Shown here piece by piece: positions 33,983 to 41,836 of a DNA stretch of 64,000 nt. Both the position numbers and the translations under genes were made by a program. A model generated the notes under the pieces. It searched no databases and was not told the DNA's origin. It was given only the letters and a program-made list of their open reading frames with translations. The DNA is from Pseudomonas multiresinivorans (GTDB taxonomy: Bacteria; Pseudomonadota; Gammaproteobacteria; Pseudomonadales; Pseudomonadaceae). How positions within the stretch are numbered: the first letter of the stretch is position 1; each line of letters starts with the position of its first letter. The stretch spans positions 2,294,001 to 2,358,000 of the forward strand of contig NZ_CP048833.1 in assembly GCF_012971725.1 (NCBI RefSeq). Direction: 5' to 3'.

Positions 33983-34294
33983 ATGAACGACAGCATCTAC
34001 CAGCGGATTGATACCAATCCGCGCTTCAAAGAGTTGGTGGCCAAGCGCGAGCGATTCGCCTGGCTGCTCTCCCTGATCATGTTGGGCCTGTACGTGGTCT
34101 TCATCCTGCTCATCGCCTTCCAGCCGCAGCTGCTGGGTACGAAGATCAGTGCCGATTCGTCCGTCACCTGGGGCATCCCCATGGGCGTCGGGCTGATCCT
34201 CTCGGCCTTCGTGCTCACCGGCATCTACGTGCGCCGGGCGAACGGTGAATTCGACCGCATGAACCAGGAAATCATCAAGGAGGCCCAGCAATGA
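33983..34294 (+). CDS. yjcH: DUF485 membrane protein YjcH
   Basis: 103 residues with two membrane segments and the DUF485 pattern (FKELVAKRERFAWLLSLIMLGLYVVFILLIAF). It always accompanies ActP in proteobacteria. Its end overlaps actP by ATGA, so the two are coupled. It is probably an accessory subunit of acetate uptake. Confidence 0.93.
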   Translation: MNDSIYQRIDTNPRFKELVAKRERFAWLLSLIMLGLYVVFILLIAFQPQLLGTKISADSSVTWGIPMGVGLILSAFVLTGIYVRRANGEFDRMNQEIIKEAQQ

Positions 34295-35946
34295 AAGGCC
34301 GAATCACAGCGGCGTTCGCTCTGGCGGCCTTCGCTCCCGCACTCTGGGCTGACGCCCTCACTGGCGAGGTGCAGCGTCAGCCGCTGAACGTCTCTGCCAT
34401 CGTCATGTTCGTCGCCTTCGTCGGCCTGACCCTGTGCATCACCTACTGGGCTTCCAAGCGCAGCAAATCCGCCGCTGATTTCTACACCGCCGGCGGCAGC
34501 ATCACCGGTTTCCAGAATGGCCTGGCGATCGCTGGTGACTACATGTCCGCCGCGTCCTTCCTGGGTATTTCCGCGCTGGTGTTCACCTCCGGCTACGACG
34601 GCCTGATCTACTCCATCGGCTTCCTCGTTGGCTGGCCGATCATCCTCTTCCTGATCGCCGAGCGCCTGCGCAACCTGGGCAAGTACACCTTCGCCGACGT
34701 GGCTTCCTACCGCCTCAAGCAGAAGGACATCCGCACCCTGTCCGCCTGTGGTTCGCTGGTGGTGGTGGCCTTCTACCTGATCGCGCAGATGGTCGGTGCC
34801 GGCAAGCTCATCGAGCTGCTGTTCGGCCTGAACTACCATGTCGCCGTGGTCCTGGTCGGCATCCTGATGGTTCTGTACGTGCTGTTCGGCGGCATGCTCG
34901 CCACCACCTGGGTACAGATCATCAAGGCCGTGCTGCTGCTCTCGGGCGCTACCTTCATGGCGATCATGGTGCTCAAGCACGTCAACTTCGACATCAGCAC
35001 CCTGTTCTCCGAAGCCATCAAGGTTCACCCCAAAGGCGAGGGCATCATGAGCCCCGGCGGCCTGGTGAAGGACCCGATCTCCGCGTTCTCCCTGGGCTTC
35101 GCGCTGATGTTCGGCACCGCCGGCCTGCCGCATATCCTGATGCGCTTCTTCACCGTCAGTGACGCCAAGGAAGCCCGCAAGTCGGTGTTCTTCGCCACCG
35201 GTTTCATCGGCTACTTCTACATCCTGACCTTCATCATCGGCTTCGGCGCGATCCTGCTGGTCAGCACCAATCCTGACTTCAAGGACGCCACCGGCGCGCT
35301 GCTGGGCGGCAACAACATGGCCGCCGTGCACCTGGCCGATGCCGTGGGCGGCAGCCTGTTCCTCGGCTTCATCTCCGCCGTAGCCTTCGCCACCATCCTT
35401 GCGGTGGTCGCCGGCCTGACCCTGGCCGGTGCCTCGGCCGTGTCCCACGACCTGTACGCCAGCGTGCTGAAGGGCGGCAAGGCCAACGAGAAGGACGAGC
35501 TGCGCGTGTCGAAGATCACCACCGTCTGCCTCGGCGTGGTGGCCATCGTCCTCGGCATCCTGTTCGAGAAGCAGAACATCGCCTTCATGGTAGGCCTGGC
35601 CTTCTCCATCGCTGCCAGCTGCAACTTCCCGGTACTGCTGCTCTCGATGTACTGGAAGAAGCTGACCACCCGCGGCGCGAAGATCGGCGGCTGGCTCGGC
35701 CTGATCACCGCGGTGACTTTGATGATCCTCGGCCCAACCATCTGGGTACAGATCCTCGGCCACGAGAAAGCCATCTACCCGTACGAGTACCCGGCGCTGT
35801 TCTCCATGGCCGTGGCCTTCATCGGCATCTGGTTCTTCTCCATCACCGACAAGTCCGCCGCTGCCGACGAGGAGCGTGCACGCTTCTTCCCGCAATTCAT
35901 CCGCTCGCAGACTGGCGTAGGTGCCACTGGCGCCGTTGCCCACTGA
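34291..35946 (+). CDS. actP: Cation/acetate symporter ActP
   Basis: 551 residues of the sodium:solute symporter family with about 13 to 14 hydrophobic segments and an N-terminal signal-like segment. The SSS signature lies in GFVIGWPIILFLIAERLRNLG-like and GSLFLGFISAVAFATILAVVAGLTLAG parts. It imports acetate and other short carboxylates with a cation. Partner of the upstream yjcH. Full length. Confidence 0.94.
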   Translation: MKGRITAAFALAAFAPALWADALTGEVQRQPLNVSAIVMFVAFVGLTLCITYWASKRSKSAADFYTAGGSITGFQNGLAIAGDYMSAASFLGISALVFTSGYDGLIYSIGFLVGWPIILFLIAERLRNLGKYTFADVASYRLKQKDIRTLSACGSLVVVAFYLIAQMVGAGKLIELLFGLNYHVAVVLVGILMVLYVLFGGMLATTWVQIIKAVLLLSGATFMAIMVLKHVNFDISTLFSEAIKVHPKGEGIMSPGGLVKDPISAFSLGFALMFGTAGLPHILMRFFTVSDAKEARKSVFFATGFIGYFYILTFIIGFGAILLVSTNPDFKDATGALLGGNNMAAVHLADAVGGSLFLGFISAVAFATILAVVAGLTLAGASAVSHDLYASVLKGGKANEKDELRVSKITTVCLGVVAIVLGILFEKQNIAFMVGLAFSIAASCNFPVLLLSMYWKKLTTRGAKIGGWLGLITAVTLMILGPTIWVQILGHEKAIYPYEYPALFSMAVAFIGIWFFSITDKSAAADEERARFFPQFIRSQTGVGATGAVAH

Positions 35947-35963
35947 TCGCGTGAGCTAACCTG

Positions 35964-36002
35964 CCGGGGCCGGAGGTGGAAACACCTCCGGCCCCGCTTT
36001 TT
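35964..36002 (+). terminator. Intrinsic terminator of yjcH-actP
   Basis: GGGGCCGGAGGTG / CACCTCCGGCCCC with loop GAAA followed by CTTTTT. Confidence 0.92.
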
Positions 36003-36020
36003 GACAGGGATGGATAACGG

Positions 36021-37811
36021 ATGTCCGACGATTTCAACTTCGCCTCGCCGCCCTTCGACCAGCTTCGCCCGCTGGAGCGCGAGCAACTGCGCGACGCGCT
36101 GAGCGTGGGTTACTACACCGTCGACGAAGTGCTGCTCGAAGCCGGTGCGCCGGTGCCGTGCCTGTTCGTGCTGATGAAGGGCGTGATCGAGGAGCGCGGC
36201 GAGGACGGCAGGCTGTTCGCGCAATACGGCGCCGAAGACCTGTTCGACGTCCGCGGATTGCTCTCCGGCAGCAGCAAGCACCGTTACCAGGCAGTGGAAG
36301 AAAGCATCGTCTACGAACTGCCTGCCGCGGTTTTCCATCAGCTCTGCGCGGACAATCCCGAGTTCGCGCGATTCTTCCGCGCGGACCTGGCCAGCAAACG
36401 CCAGCTGGAGCGTCGCGACGGGCAGAACCTGGCCGAATTCATCCTCACCCGCATCGCATCCGAACACCTGTTGCCGGCCATCGAAGTCGAGCCCACGTTG
36501 CCGCTGGGCGATGCGGCGCGGCTGCAGCTGAGCCGCGGTGCCGACGCTCTGCTGGTACGCGAGGACGGTGCCCTGGGCATCGTCACCCGCACCGACCTGA
36601 TGACCGCCCACTTCCGCGATGGCTTCAGCGAGGCGCAACCCATCGGCCCGCTGGCGCACCGCCCGCTGAGCCATGTCGAGCTGGGTGACTTTCTCTTCGA
36701 CGCGATGATCCTCATGACCCGCCAGCGCATCGAGCGCGTGGCCGTGTGCGAGGCGGGCAGGGTGGTCGGCCTGCTGCACCTGACCCAGGTGCTCAGCCTG
36801 TTCTCTACCCATTCCCACGTGCTGGCGCTGCGCATCGCCCGCGCCGAAAGCGAGGCCGAATTACGTGCGGCAGCGGAAACCCTGCACACGCTGATCGCCA
36901 CCCTGGCCGGCAACGGCATTCGCCTGCGCTTCATCATGCAGCTGGTCAGCGCCCTCAACGAACAGTTACTCGAGCGCCTGTTCGAGTTGCAGGTGCCGCC
37001 AGTGCTGCGTGGCCGTTGCTGCCTGCTGGTGATGGGCAGCGAAGGGCGCGCGGAACAGTTGCTGAAGACCGACCAGGACAACGCTCTGATTCTCGACGAC
37101 GGTCTGCCGGTGGAGCAGGGCCTGCTATTGATGCAGCGCTTTTCCACCGCGCTGCTGGAGTTCGGCTATCCGCCATGCCCCGGCGGCGTGATGGCCAGCC
37201 GGCCGGAGTGGTGCAAGCCCTTGTCGGAATGGCAGCGCGAATTGCGCGAGTTGCCGTTGCAGGGGCGCCAGGAGCAACTGATGCGCCTGTCGATTCTTGC
37301 CGATGCCTGGCCGGTGGCGGGCAACCGGCGACTGTTCGACGGCCTGCGCGAAAGCCTTTGTGAACTGACTGGCGACAGCGGCCGCTGGATGAGCGACCTC
37401 GCCTTGCCGGCGCTGCAATTCGATACGCCGCTGACCTTTCTCGGCCAACTCAAGACTCAGGACGCGCAACTCGACGTGAAGCGCGGCGGCATCTTTCCCA
37501 TCGTCCACGGCGCCCGCGTGCTGGCCGTGCGCGAAGGCCTGGAGGAGCGCGGCACGCTGGGCCGGCTGGCTGCGCTGAAGGCGCTCGGCGTGCTGGACGA
37601 GTCGCTGGTGGACAACCTGGTCGAGTCCTTCGAGCTGTTCCTTCAGCTGCGCCTGCGCCAGCAATTGGACGGCCAGCGTGACGGTCGCGAGCAGGGGCTC
37701 GATGTTTCCCGCCTGAGCCGCCACGAGCGTGACCTGCTGCGCTTCGGGCTGCACACGGTGAAGAAGTTCAAGCAGAGCCTGACCCGCCAATTCCACCTGG
37801 AGACCCGATGA
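36021..37811 (+). CDS. cNMP-binding / CBS / DUF294 nucleotidyltransferase-like protein
   Basis: 596 residues in four parts: a cyclic-nucleotide-binding-like domain (about 10-130), a CBS pair (about 150-275), a DUF294 nucleotidyltransferase domain with GSEGRAEQLLKTDQDNAL (about 335-355, the GlnD-like GS and DxD residues) and a DUF294 C-terminal helical domain. It is a cytoplasmic signalling protein, perhaps uridylyl- or adenylyltransferase-like. The end overlaps the next gene, a DnaQ-like exonuclease, by ATGA, a pairing common in gamma-proteobacteria. Confidence 0.9.
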   Translation: MSDDFNFASPPFDQLRPLEREQLRDALSVGYYTVDEVLLEAGAPVPCLFVLMKGVIEERGEDGRLFAQYGAEDLFDVRGLLSGSSKHRYQAVEESIVYELPAAVFHQLCADNPEFARFFRADLASKRQLERRDGQNLAEFILTRIASEHLLPAIEVEPTLPLGDAARLQLSRGADALLVREDGALGIVTRTDLMTAHFRDGFSEAQPIGPLAHRPLSHVELGDFLFDAMILMTRQRIERVAVCEAGRVVGLLHLTQVLSLFSTHSHVLALRIARAESEAELRAAAETLHTLIATLAGNGIRLRFIMQLVSALNEQLLERLFELQVPPVLRGRCCLLVMGSEGRAEQLLKTDQDNALILDDGLPVEQGLLLMQRFSTALLEFGYPPCPGGVMASRPEWCKPLSEWQRELRELPLQGRQEQLMRLSILADAWPVAGNRRLFDGLRESLCELTGDSGRWMSDLALPALQFDTPLTFLGQLKTQDAQLDVKRGGIFPIVHGARVLAVREGLEERGTLGRLAALKALGVLDESLVDNLVESFELFLQLRLRQQLDGQRDGREQGLDVSRLSRHERDLLRFGLHTVKKFKQSLTRQFHLETR

Positions 37812-38434
37812 ACGCCTGCGTCGCCGCCCCCGATCCGCATTGGTCCGCCTGGCGCCGCCGCCTCTACTGGTGGCGGCATGATCCGGCCGAGGCGGAGGAA
37901 CTGGTGTCGCTGGACCTGGAAACCACCAGCCTCGATCCGCGCAAGGCCGACATCCTCAGCATTGGCGCCGTGGTGATCCGCCGCGGCAAGCTGATCCTCG
38001 GCGAGCGCCTGGAACTGCTGGTTGAGCCGCCGCCATCGCTGGACGGCGAGTCGATCCGCATCCACAAGCTGCGCCGCGCCGACCTCGAAGGCCAGCTGCC
38101 GCTGGCGGAGGCGCTGAAGCGGGTACAGGTGTTCATCGGCGACCGCCCGCTGCTGGGTTACTACCTGTCCTTCGACGTCGCCGTGCTGCGCTGCCATCTG
38201 CGCGAGCAACTCGACGCGCGGCTGGACAATCCCCGCGTCGAGGTCTCCGAGATCTACCACCGCAAGATGAGCCGGCGCTTCCCCGACCTGCACCTGGACC
38301 TGCGATTCGATACCCTGGCACGCAACCTGGAAATCCCCATCGAAGGCCGCCACACCGCCATCGGCGATGCGCGCACTGCCGCGCTGATGTTCCTGCGCCT
38401 GCGCAAGGGCTCACTACCCCGCGATCTGAGCTGA
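37808..38434 (+). CDS. DnaQ-like 3'-5' exonuclease (DEDDh family)
   Basis: 208 residues with the Exo I motif SLDLETTSLDPR, the Exo II region LGYYLSFDVAVL, and the Exo III H-x4-D motif HTAIGDARTAALMF. All DEDDh acidic residues are present. It resembles the epsilon proofreading subunit but lacks the polymerase-binding tail, so it is a separate paralogue. Translationally coupled to the CBS/DUF294 gene. Confidence 0.9.
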   Translation: MNACVAAPDPHWSAWRRRLYWWRHDPAEAEELVSLDLETTSLDPRKADILSIGAVVIRRGKLILGERLELLVEPPPSLDGESIRIHKLRRADLEGQLPLAEALKRVQVFIGDRPLLGYYLSFDVAVLRCHLREQLDARLDNPRVEVSEIYHRKMSRRFPDLHLDLRFDTLARNLEIPIEGRHTAIGDARTAALMFLRLRKGSLPRDLS

Positions 38435-38554
38435 TCCCGGCGGCGCGCAGATTCTTTGAATCTTCCGCGCAGCTACCCGGTCGGAACTCATAAGCGCTGG
38501 CCAATCGCATCCCGCGAGCCATCGCCCCTCGTCGACTGAAAGAGGAGAGACGAT

Positions 38555-38713
38555 ATGGGACTCGGGACTATTCTGTTGATCATCCTGATCTTGATGCTGA
38601 TCGGTGGCTTGCCGGTCTTCCCCCACTCGCGCAACTGGGGTTACGGCCCCTCGGGCGTCATCGGTGTCGTGCTGGTCGTCCTGCTGGTGCTGTTGTTGCT
38701 CGGACGTATCTGA
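38555..38713 (+). CDS. DUF3309 small hydrophobic protein
   Basis: 52 residues: MGLGTILLIILILMLIGGLP, a HSRNWGYGPSG turn and a second membrane segment ending in GRI. This is the DUF3309 family, two-helix membrane peptides of unknown role. GAGGAGA precedes the ATG. The ORF is shorter than usual gene-calling limits but the family match and ribosome site support it. Confidence 0.85.
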   Translation: MGLGTILLIILILMLIGGLPVFPHSRNWGYGPSGVIGVVLVVLLVLLLLGRI

Positions 38714-38730
38714 CTGGGCACTGGCAAGAG

Positions 38731-38804
38731 CATCGCGGATGAATCCGCTCCTACGTCGACCACGGGCCTCATCGCCGCATAGGAGCGGACTCCGTCCGCG
38801 ATGA
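38731..38804. repeat. Inverted REP pair (GTAGGAGCGGAC family), copy 3
   Basis: Arms 38731-38754 and 38781-38804 in inverted orientation share AGCGGA...TCCGCGAT with the copies at 20639 and 25834; the left arm is more diverged. Confidence 0.82.
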
Positions 38805-38944
38805 TTCGATCCTCGCTCCATTTGGATTGGATGTTCTCGTTGCAAACGTCACCGCGCTGGTACGCCACAGGGTGATTCGTCGCACAGCCCGTTGGGGTGG
38901 CCTGTACTAACATACTGGGCCTTTGCCATCAGGGAGTCGTAGGG

Positions 38945-39244
38945 ATGCTGGGCGTTGTACTGGTTGTGCTGGGCGTGGTGTGGTTGCTCGTCCAGTGCGG
39001 GCTGGGCCTGCCGCCGCTGGCCGAAGCCATGACCCTGGACCCGGTGGTCAACCCCGATCGCTATTGGCAGTTCGCCTTCCTCGGCCCGGCCCTTCCCGTG
39101 GCGCTGGGCATCTTCATCCTCCGCTACCGCATCCGGGGCTTTGCCCAGTTCAAGCGCGAGCGCATCAACTGTGCTGCCCACCTGCTCGTCTCCGCCGGCA
39201 TCGCCCTGGTGCTGGGCAAGCTCTGCGTGCTCGTCCAGGCCTGA
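38945..39244 (+). CDS. Small membrane protein of unknown function
   Basis: 99 residues with three hydrophobic segments (about 2-20, 42-60, 75-97) and a charged RYRIRGFAQFKRERIN loop. I do not recognise a family. The ATG at 38945 begins the first membrane segment. Single gene. Confidence 0.7.
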   Translation: MLGVVLVVLGVVWLLVQCGLGLPPLAEAMTLDPVVNPDRYWQFAFLGPALPVALGIFILRYRIRGFAQFKRERINCAAHLLVSAGIALVLGKLCVLVQA

Positions 39245-39412
39245 CCCTGCAACCCGTGAAGCGCTAGTGCGCCGGCGGTTTGCCAGGGGCATTCAGCGCC
39301 CTGATTTCACCGCTGATGGTCGAAAGCCTTGGTTACACTTCGGGCCACAGTCGTCGACAAATCCTCGTCGACCACCCGTCCCGAACAAGACAAGAAAAGG
39401 CAGACCTCCCTT

Positions 39413-40225
39413 ATGCAAAATCGCATCATGATCACCGGCGCCGGTTCCGGCCTCGGACGCGAAATCGCCCTGCGCTGGGCCCGCGAGGGCTGGAAGCTGG
39501 CGCTGGCCGACGTCAACGAAGCAGGCCTGCAGGAAACTCTCAAGCTGGTGCGTGAAGCCGGCGGCGATGGCTTCACCCAGCGTTGCGACGTGCGCGACTA
39601 CAGCCAGCTGACCCAGCTGGCGCAGAACTGCGAAGAGAAGTTCGGCGGCATCGACATTATCGTCAACAATGCCGGCGTCGCTTCCGGCGGCTTCTTCAGC
39701 GAACTGTCGCTGGAGGACTGGGACTGGCAGATCTCGATCAACCTGATGGGTGTGGTCAAGGGCTGCAAGGCCTTCCTGCCGCTGCTGGAAAAGAGCAAGG
39801 GCCGCATCATCAACATCGCCTCCATGGCCGCGCTGATGCAGGGCCCGGCGATGAGCAACTACAACGTGGCCAAGGCCGGCGTGGTGGCGCTGTCGGAAAG
39901 CCTGCTGGCCGACCTCAGCCTGGTGGACGTGAAGGTCCACGTGGTCTGCCCGTCGTTCTTCCAGACCAACCTGCTGGACTCCTTCCGCGGCCCGAGCCCG
40001 GAGATGAAGACCCAGGTCGGCAAGCTGCTGGAAAGCTCGCCGATCAGCGCCGCCGACATTGCCGACTACATCCACCAGGAAGTGGGTCGCGATGTCTTCA
40101 TGATCCTGCCCCACGAGCAGGGCCGCATGGCGTGGCAGATCAAGCAGCAGAACCCGCAGGCGATCTACGACGAGATGGCGAAGATGGCGGAGAAGATGCA
40201 GGCCAAGCGCCGCAGCCTCAGCTGA
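39413..40225 (+). CDS. Short-chain dehydrogenase/reductase
   Basis: 270 residues of the classical SDR fold: cofactor motif TGAGSGLG (about 8-15), NNAGVASGG, the catalytic Ser in INIASMAAL and the YNVAK pair. The Asp at the end of beta-2 (LADVNEAG) favours NAD(H). Substrate unknown. The ATG at 39413 starts directly at the Rossmann fold. A MITE-like repeat begins within its stop codon. Confidence 0.9.
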   Translation: MQNRIMITGAGSGLGREIALRWAREGWKLALADVNEAGLQETLKLVREAGGDGFTQRCDVRDYSQLTQLAQNCEEKFGGIDIIVNNAGVASGGFFSELSLEDWDWQISINLMGVVKGCKAFLPLLEKSKGRIINIASMAALMQGPAMSNYNVAKAGVVALSESLLADLSLVDVKVHVVCPSFFQTNLLDSFRGPSPEMKTQVGKLLESSPISAADIADYIHQEVGRDVFMILPHEQGRMAWQIKQQNPQAIYDEMAKMAEKMQAKRRSLS

Positions 40226-40367
40226 GAACCTGATTACGATCTGCTGCGCGTCGGCAGAACTGCGTTGAGTGCAGCTGAGAACTGCTCATGGACTGCGTGT
40301 CCACTCCGCTTTCTCAGCCGCCCTCGCCTTGTTCTGCTCTAGCTCGCTAGATCGTAAAGCAGGTTCT
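40225..40367. repeat. MITE-like element with 18/19-bp terminal inverted repeats
   Basis: A 143-bp segment bounded by AGAACCTG-ATT-ACGATCT on the left (40225-40242) and AGATCGTAAAGCAGGTTCT on the right (40349-40367), which are inverted repeats differing by one inserted base. The inside has further dyads (GAACTGC/GCAGAAC types) and no ORF. Such short, structured, coding-free segments look like non-autonomous miniature elements; I recall similar sequences in other Pseudomonas genomes. It begins at the last base of the SDR stop codon. Confidence 0.65.
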
Positions 40368-40415
40368 GAAGAAGGAATTTGCCCCCTTTCGGTGCAATGA
40401 AAGACAGGGCTTGCC

Positions 40416-40508
40416 CAGGCCGGTGCAAAGGTTTAGTTTTAGTCACCGGCCTGCCTGGCTGATGTACGTTGGACCCCGGTGAAAGCCCCGCTCATTTCGC
40501 GGGGCTTT
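40416..40508 (+). ncRNA. Candidate structured RNA ending in a terminator
   Basis: A perfect 10-bp stem CAGGCCGGTG / CACCGGCCTG closes an 18-nt AT-rich loop (40426-40443) and is followed 29 bp later by an intrinsic terminator (AAGCCCCGC / GCGGGGCTT, T-run to 40508). No ORF fits between. It could be a small RNA or a processed 3' end of the SDR transcript; I found no convincing promoter directly upstream. Confidence 0.35.
40482..40508 (+). terminator. Intrinsic terminator
   Basis: AAAGCCCCGC / GCGGGGCTTTT with loop TCATTTC. It ends whatever is transcribed through 40368-40480. Confidence 0.88.
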
Positions 40509-40605
40509 TGCTTTTTCGGGCTACCGCCCAGCTCTTGGGATTCGTGCTTTGCGCATCGTCGGGCCTGTGTTAGAAGGCTCCGGTGTCATTGAAGGAAGAA
40601 CCCGC

Positions 40606-41031
40606 TTGCACTGTGAATCCATCGTCTATGGCTGCATCCGCGACTGGCCCGGCGACTCGATGGAGCGCCGCCTGCGCCGCGCCGCCAACCGCAAGGTGCT
40701 CGACAGCCTGCCCATGGGCGAGGCCTGGCCGTTCCTCGGCCGCGAGATGTTCAGCCGCTGCGAGACCGAAGGCGCGGGCCTGTACCAGTCCCAGGTGATC
40801 CATTTCGGCGCCAGCTACCAGACCATCGAGTACGAGTGGAAACTCTGGGTCGAACAGTTCGAAGCGCTGCTGCGCCGGCTTTACTGGGCCAGTGCGGTGG
40901 TGCACCTGGAAACCGAAGTCAACGGCAGCCATACCTTCCGCTGGGAGTCCGAGAACGGCTTCCACAGCCCGCGCGAAGGTGAACTGAAAGTGCGTTGCGC
41001 CTGGGAACGCGAAGGCGGCCTGCGCGGCTGA
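40606..41031 (+). CDS. Conserved protein of unknown function
   Basis: 141 residues from the TTG at 40606, chosen because GAAGGAAG lies 7 bp upstream; GTG 40567 and TTG 40549 in the same frame have no such site. The sequence is rich in Trp and charged residues (GCIRDWPGDSMERRLRRAANR, YEWKLWVEQFEALLRRLYW, HTFRWESENGFHSPREGEL). No membrane segment, no family I recognise. YnfA follows 29 bp downstream. Confidence 0.7.
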   Translation: MHCESIVYGCIRDWPGDSMERRLRRAANRKVLDSLPMGEAWPFLGREMFSRCETEGAGLYQSQVIHFGASYQTIEYEWKLWVEQFEALLRRLYWASAVVHLETEVNGSHTFRWESENGFHSPREGELKVRCAWEREGGLRG

Positions 41032-41060
41032 TTGCGCGCCTCCCGTTACGGAAAGAATCC

Positions 41061-41390
41061 ATGATCAATTACCTCTGGTTCGTCCTCGCCGCGTTCTGCG
41101 AGATCGCTGGCTGCTATGCCTTCTACCTCTGGCTGCGCCTGGACAAGAGCGCCCTGTGGATAATTCCCGGTTTGCTCAGCCTGACGGTGTTCGCCCTGCT
41201 GCTCACCCGTGTCGAGGCAAACTACGCCGGGCGTGCGTATGCCGCGTACGGCGGCATTTACGTCGCCGCTTCGCTGTTCTGGCTGGCTTTCGTGGAAAAG
41301 AGTCGCCCGCTGTGGAGCGACTGGGTGGGCGTGGCGCTCTGCGTGATCGGCGCCAGCGTAGTGTTGCTCGGGCCCAAGCTCGCCCCCTGA
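41061..41390 (+). CDS. ynfA: YnfA family membrane protein (UPF0060)
   Basis: 109 residues with four membrane segments and the family pattern CEIAGCYAFYLWLR and YAAYGGIYVAASLFWL. The fold is related to the SMR exporters (compare sugE in this window), and some YnfA proteins export dyes and biocides. The ATG at 41061 starts the first helix. Confidence 0.9.
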   Translation: MINYLWFVLAAFCEIAGCYAFYLWLRLDKSALWIIPGLLSLTVFALLLTRVEANYAGRAYAAYGGIYVAASLFWLAFVEKSRPLWSDWVGVALCVIGASVVLLGPKLAP

Positions 41391-41417
41391 GCAGCCCATC
41401 TCACCACTGAGCTTCAT

Positions 41418-41499
41418 CGTAGGATGGGTGGAGCTTGCGATACCCATGCTGTGAGGGCGCGCAATCGATGGGTATCGCTGCGCTCCACGCCATCCTACG
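41418..41499. repeat. Inverted repeat between convergent genes
   Basis: Arms with CGTAGGATGGGTGGAGC and GCTCCACGCCATCCTACG, plus inner arms GATACCCAT / GATGGGTATC, form one long imperfect hairpin around a 16-bp core. It is another repeated intergenic element of Pseudomonas and may also terminate ynfA and yheU transcripts. Confidence 0.75.
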
Positions 41500-41546
41500 T
41501 GGTGTTCAGGAGGCGCAATGCGCTGGGGCGTTTCAGAACGCGCGTG

Positions 41547-41777
41547 TCAGTCCTCCAGCCACTCCCTCGGCACTTCGCTTTTCAGCATCAGCTGGCACTG
41601 CTGGCTTTCCGGGTCGAAGACGATCACTGCCGCGCCGCGCTTGAGCGCATGGCGCGCGCGCTCCACGCGCACGTCCAGCGGCGTGTCGTCGCCGTTGTCG
41701 GTGCCTTCGCGGGTGACGAAGTCTTCCAGCAGGTTGTTGAGGGTGTCGGCTTCGATCAGGTCGTACGGAATCAGCAT
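41547..41777 (-). CDS. YheU family protein (UPF0270)
   Basis: 76 residues beginning MLIPYDLIEADTLNNLLEDF, the YheU signature, with REGTDNGDDTPLDVRV in the middle. Small soluble protein of unknown function. The ATG at 41777 gives the family start. It lies 59 bp after the M42 peptidase on the same strand. Confidence 0.9.
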   Translation of the reverse strand: MLIPYDLIEADTLNNLLEDFVTREGTDNGDDTPLDVRVERARHALKRGAAVIVFDPESQQCQLMLKSEVPREWLED

Positions 41778-41836
41778 GGCGGGGTACTCGGAATCGCAGC
41801 GCGGGATTGTAGTCCCGCGCTGAGCTGAGTGCAGCT

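Noticed and set aside
34225..35943. 572-codon open frame on the minus strand over actP
   Set aside because: Composition (runs of Glu, Gly, His, Asp) is the complement of a membrane protein gene; actP is certain.
20639..38804. Repeated AGCGGAC elements considered as a CRISPR array
   Set aside because: The copies are far apart, inverted pairs without regular spacers and no cas genes; they are REP-type repeats.
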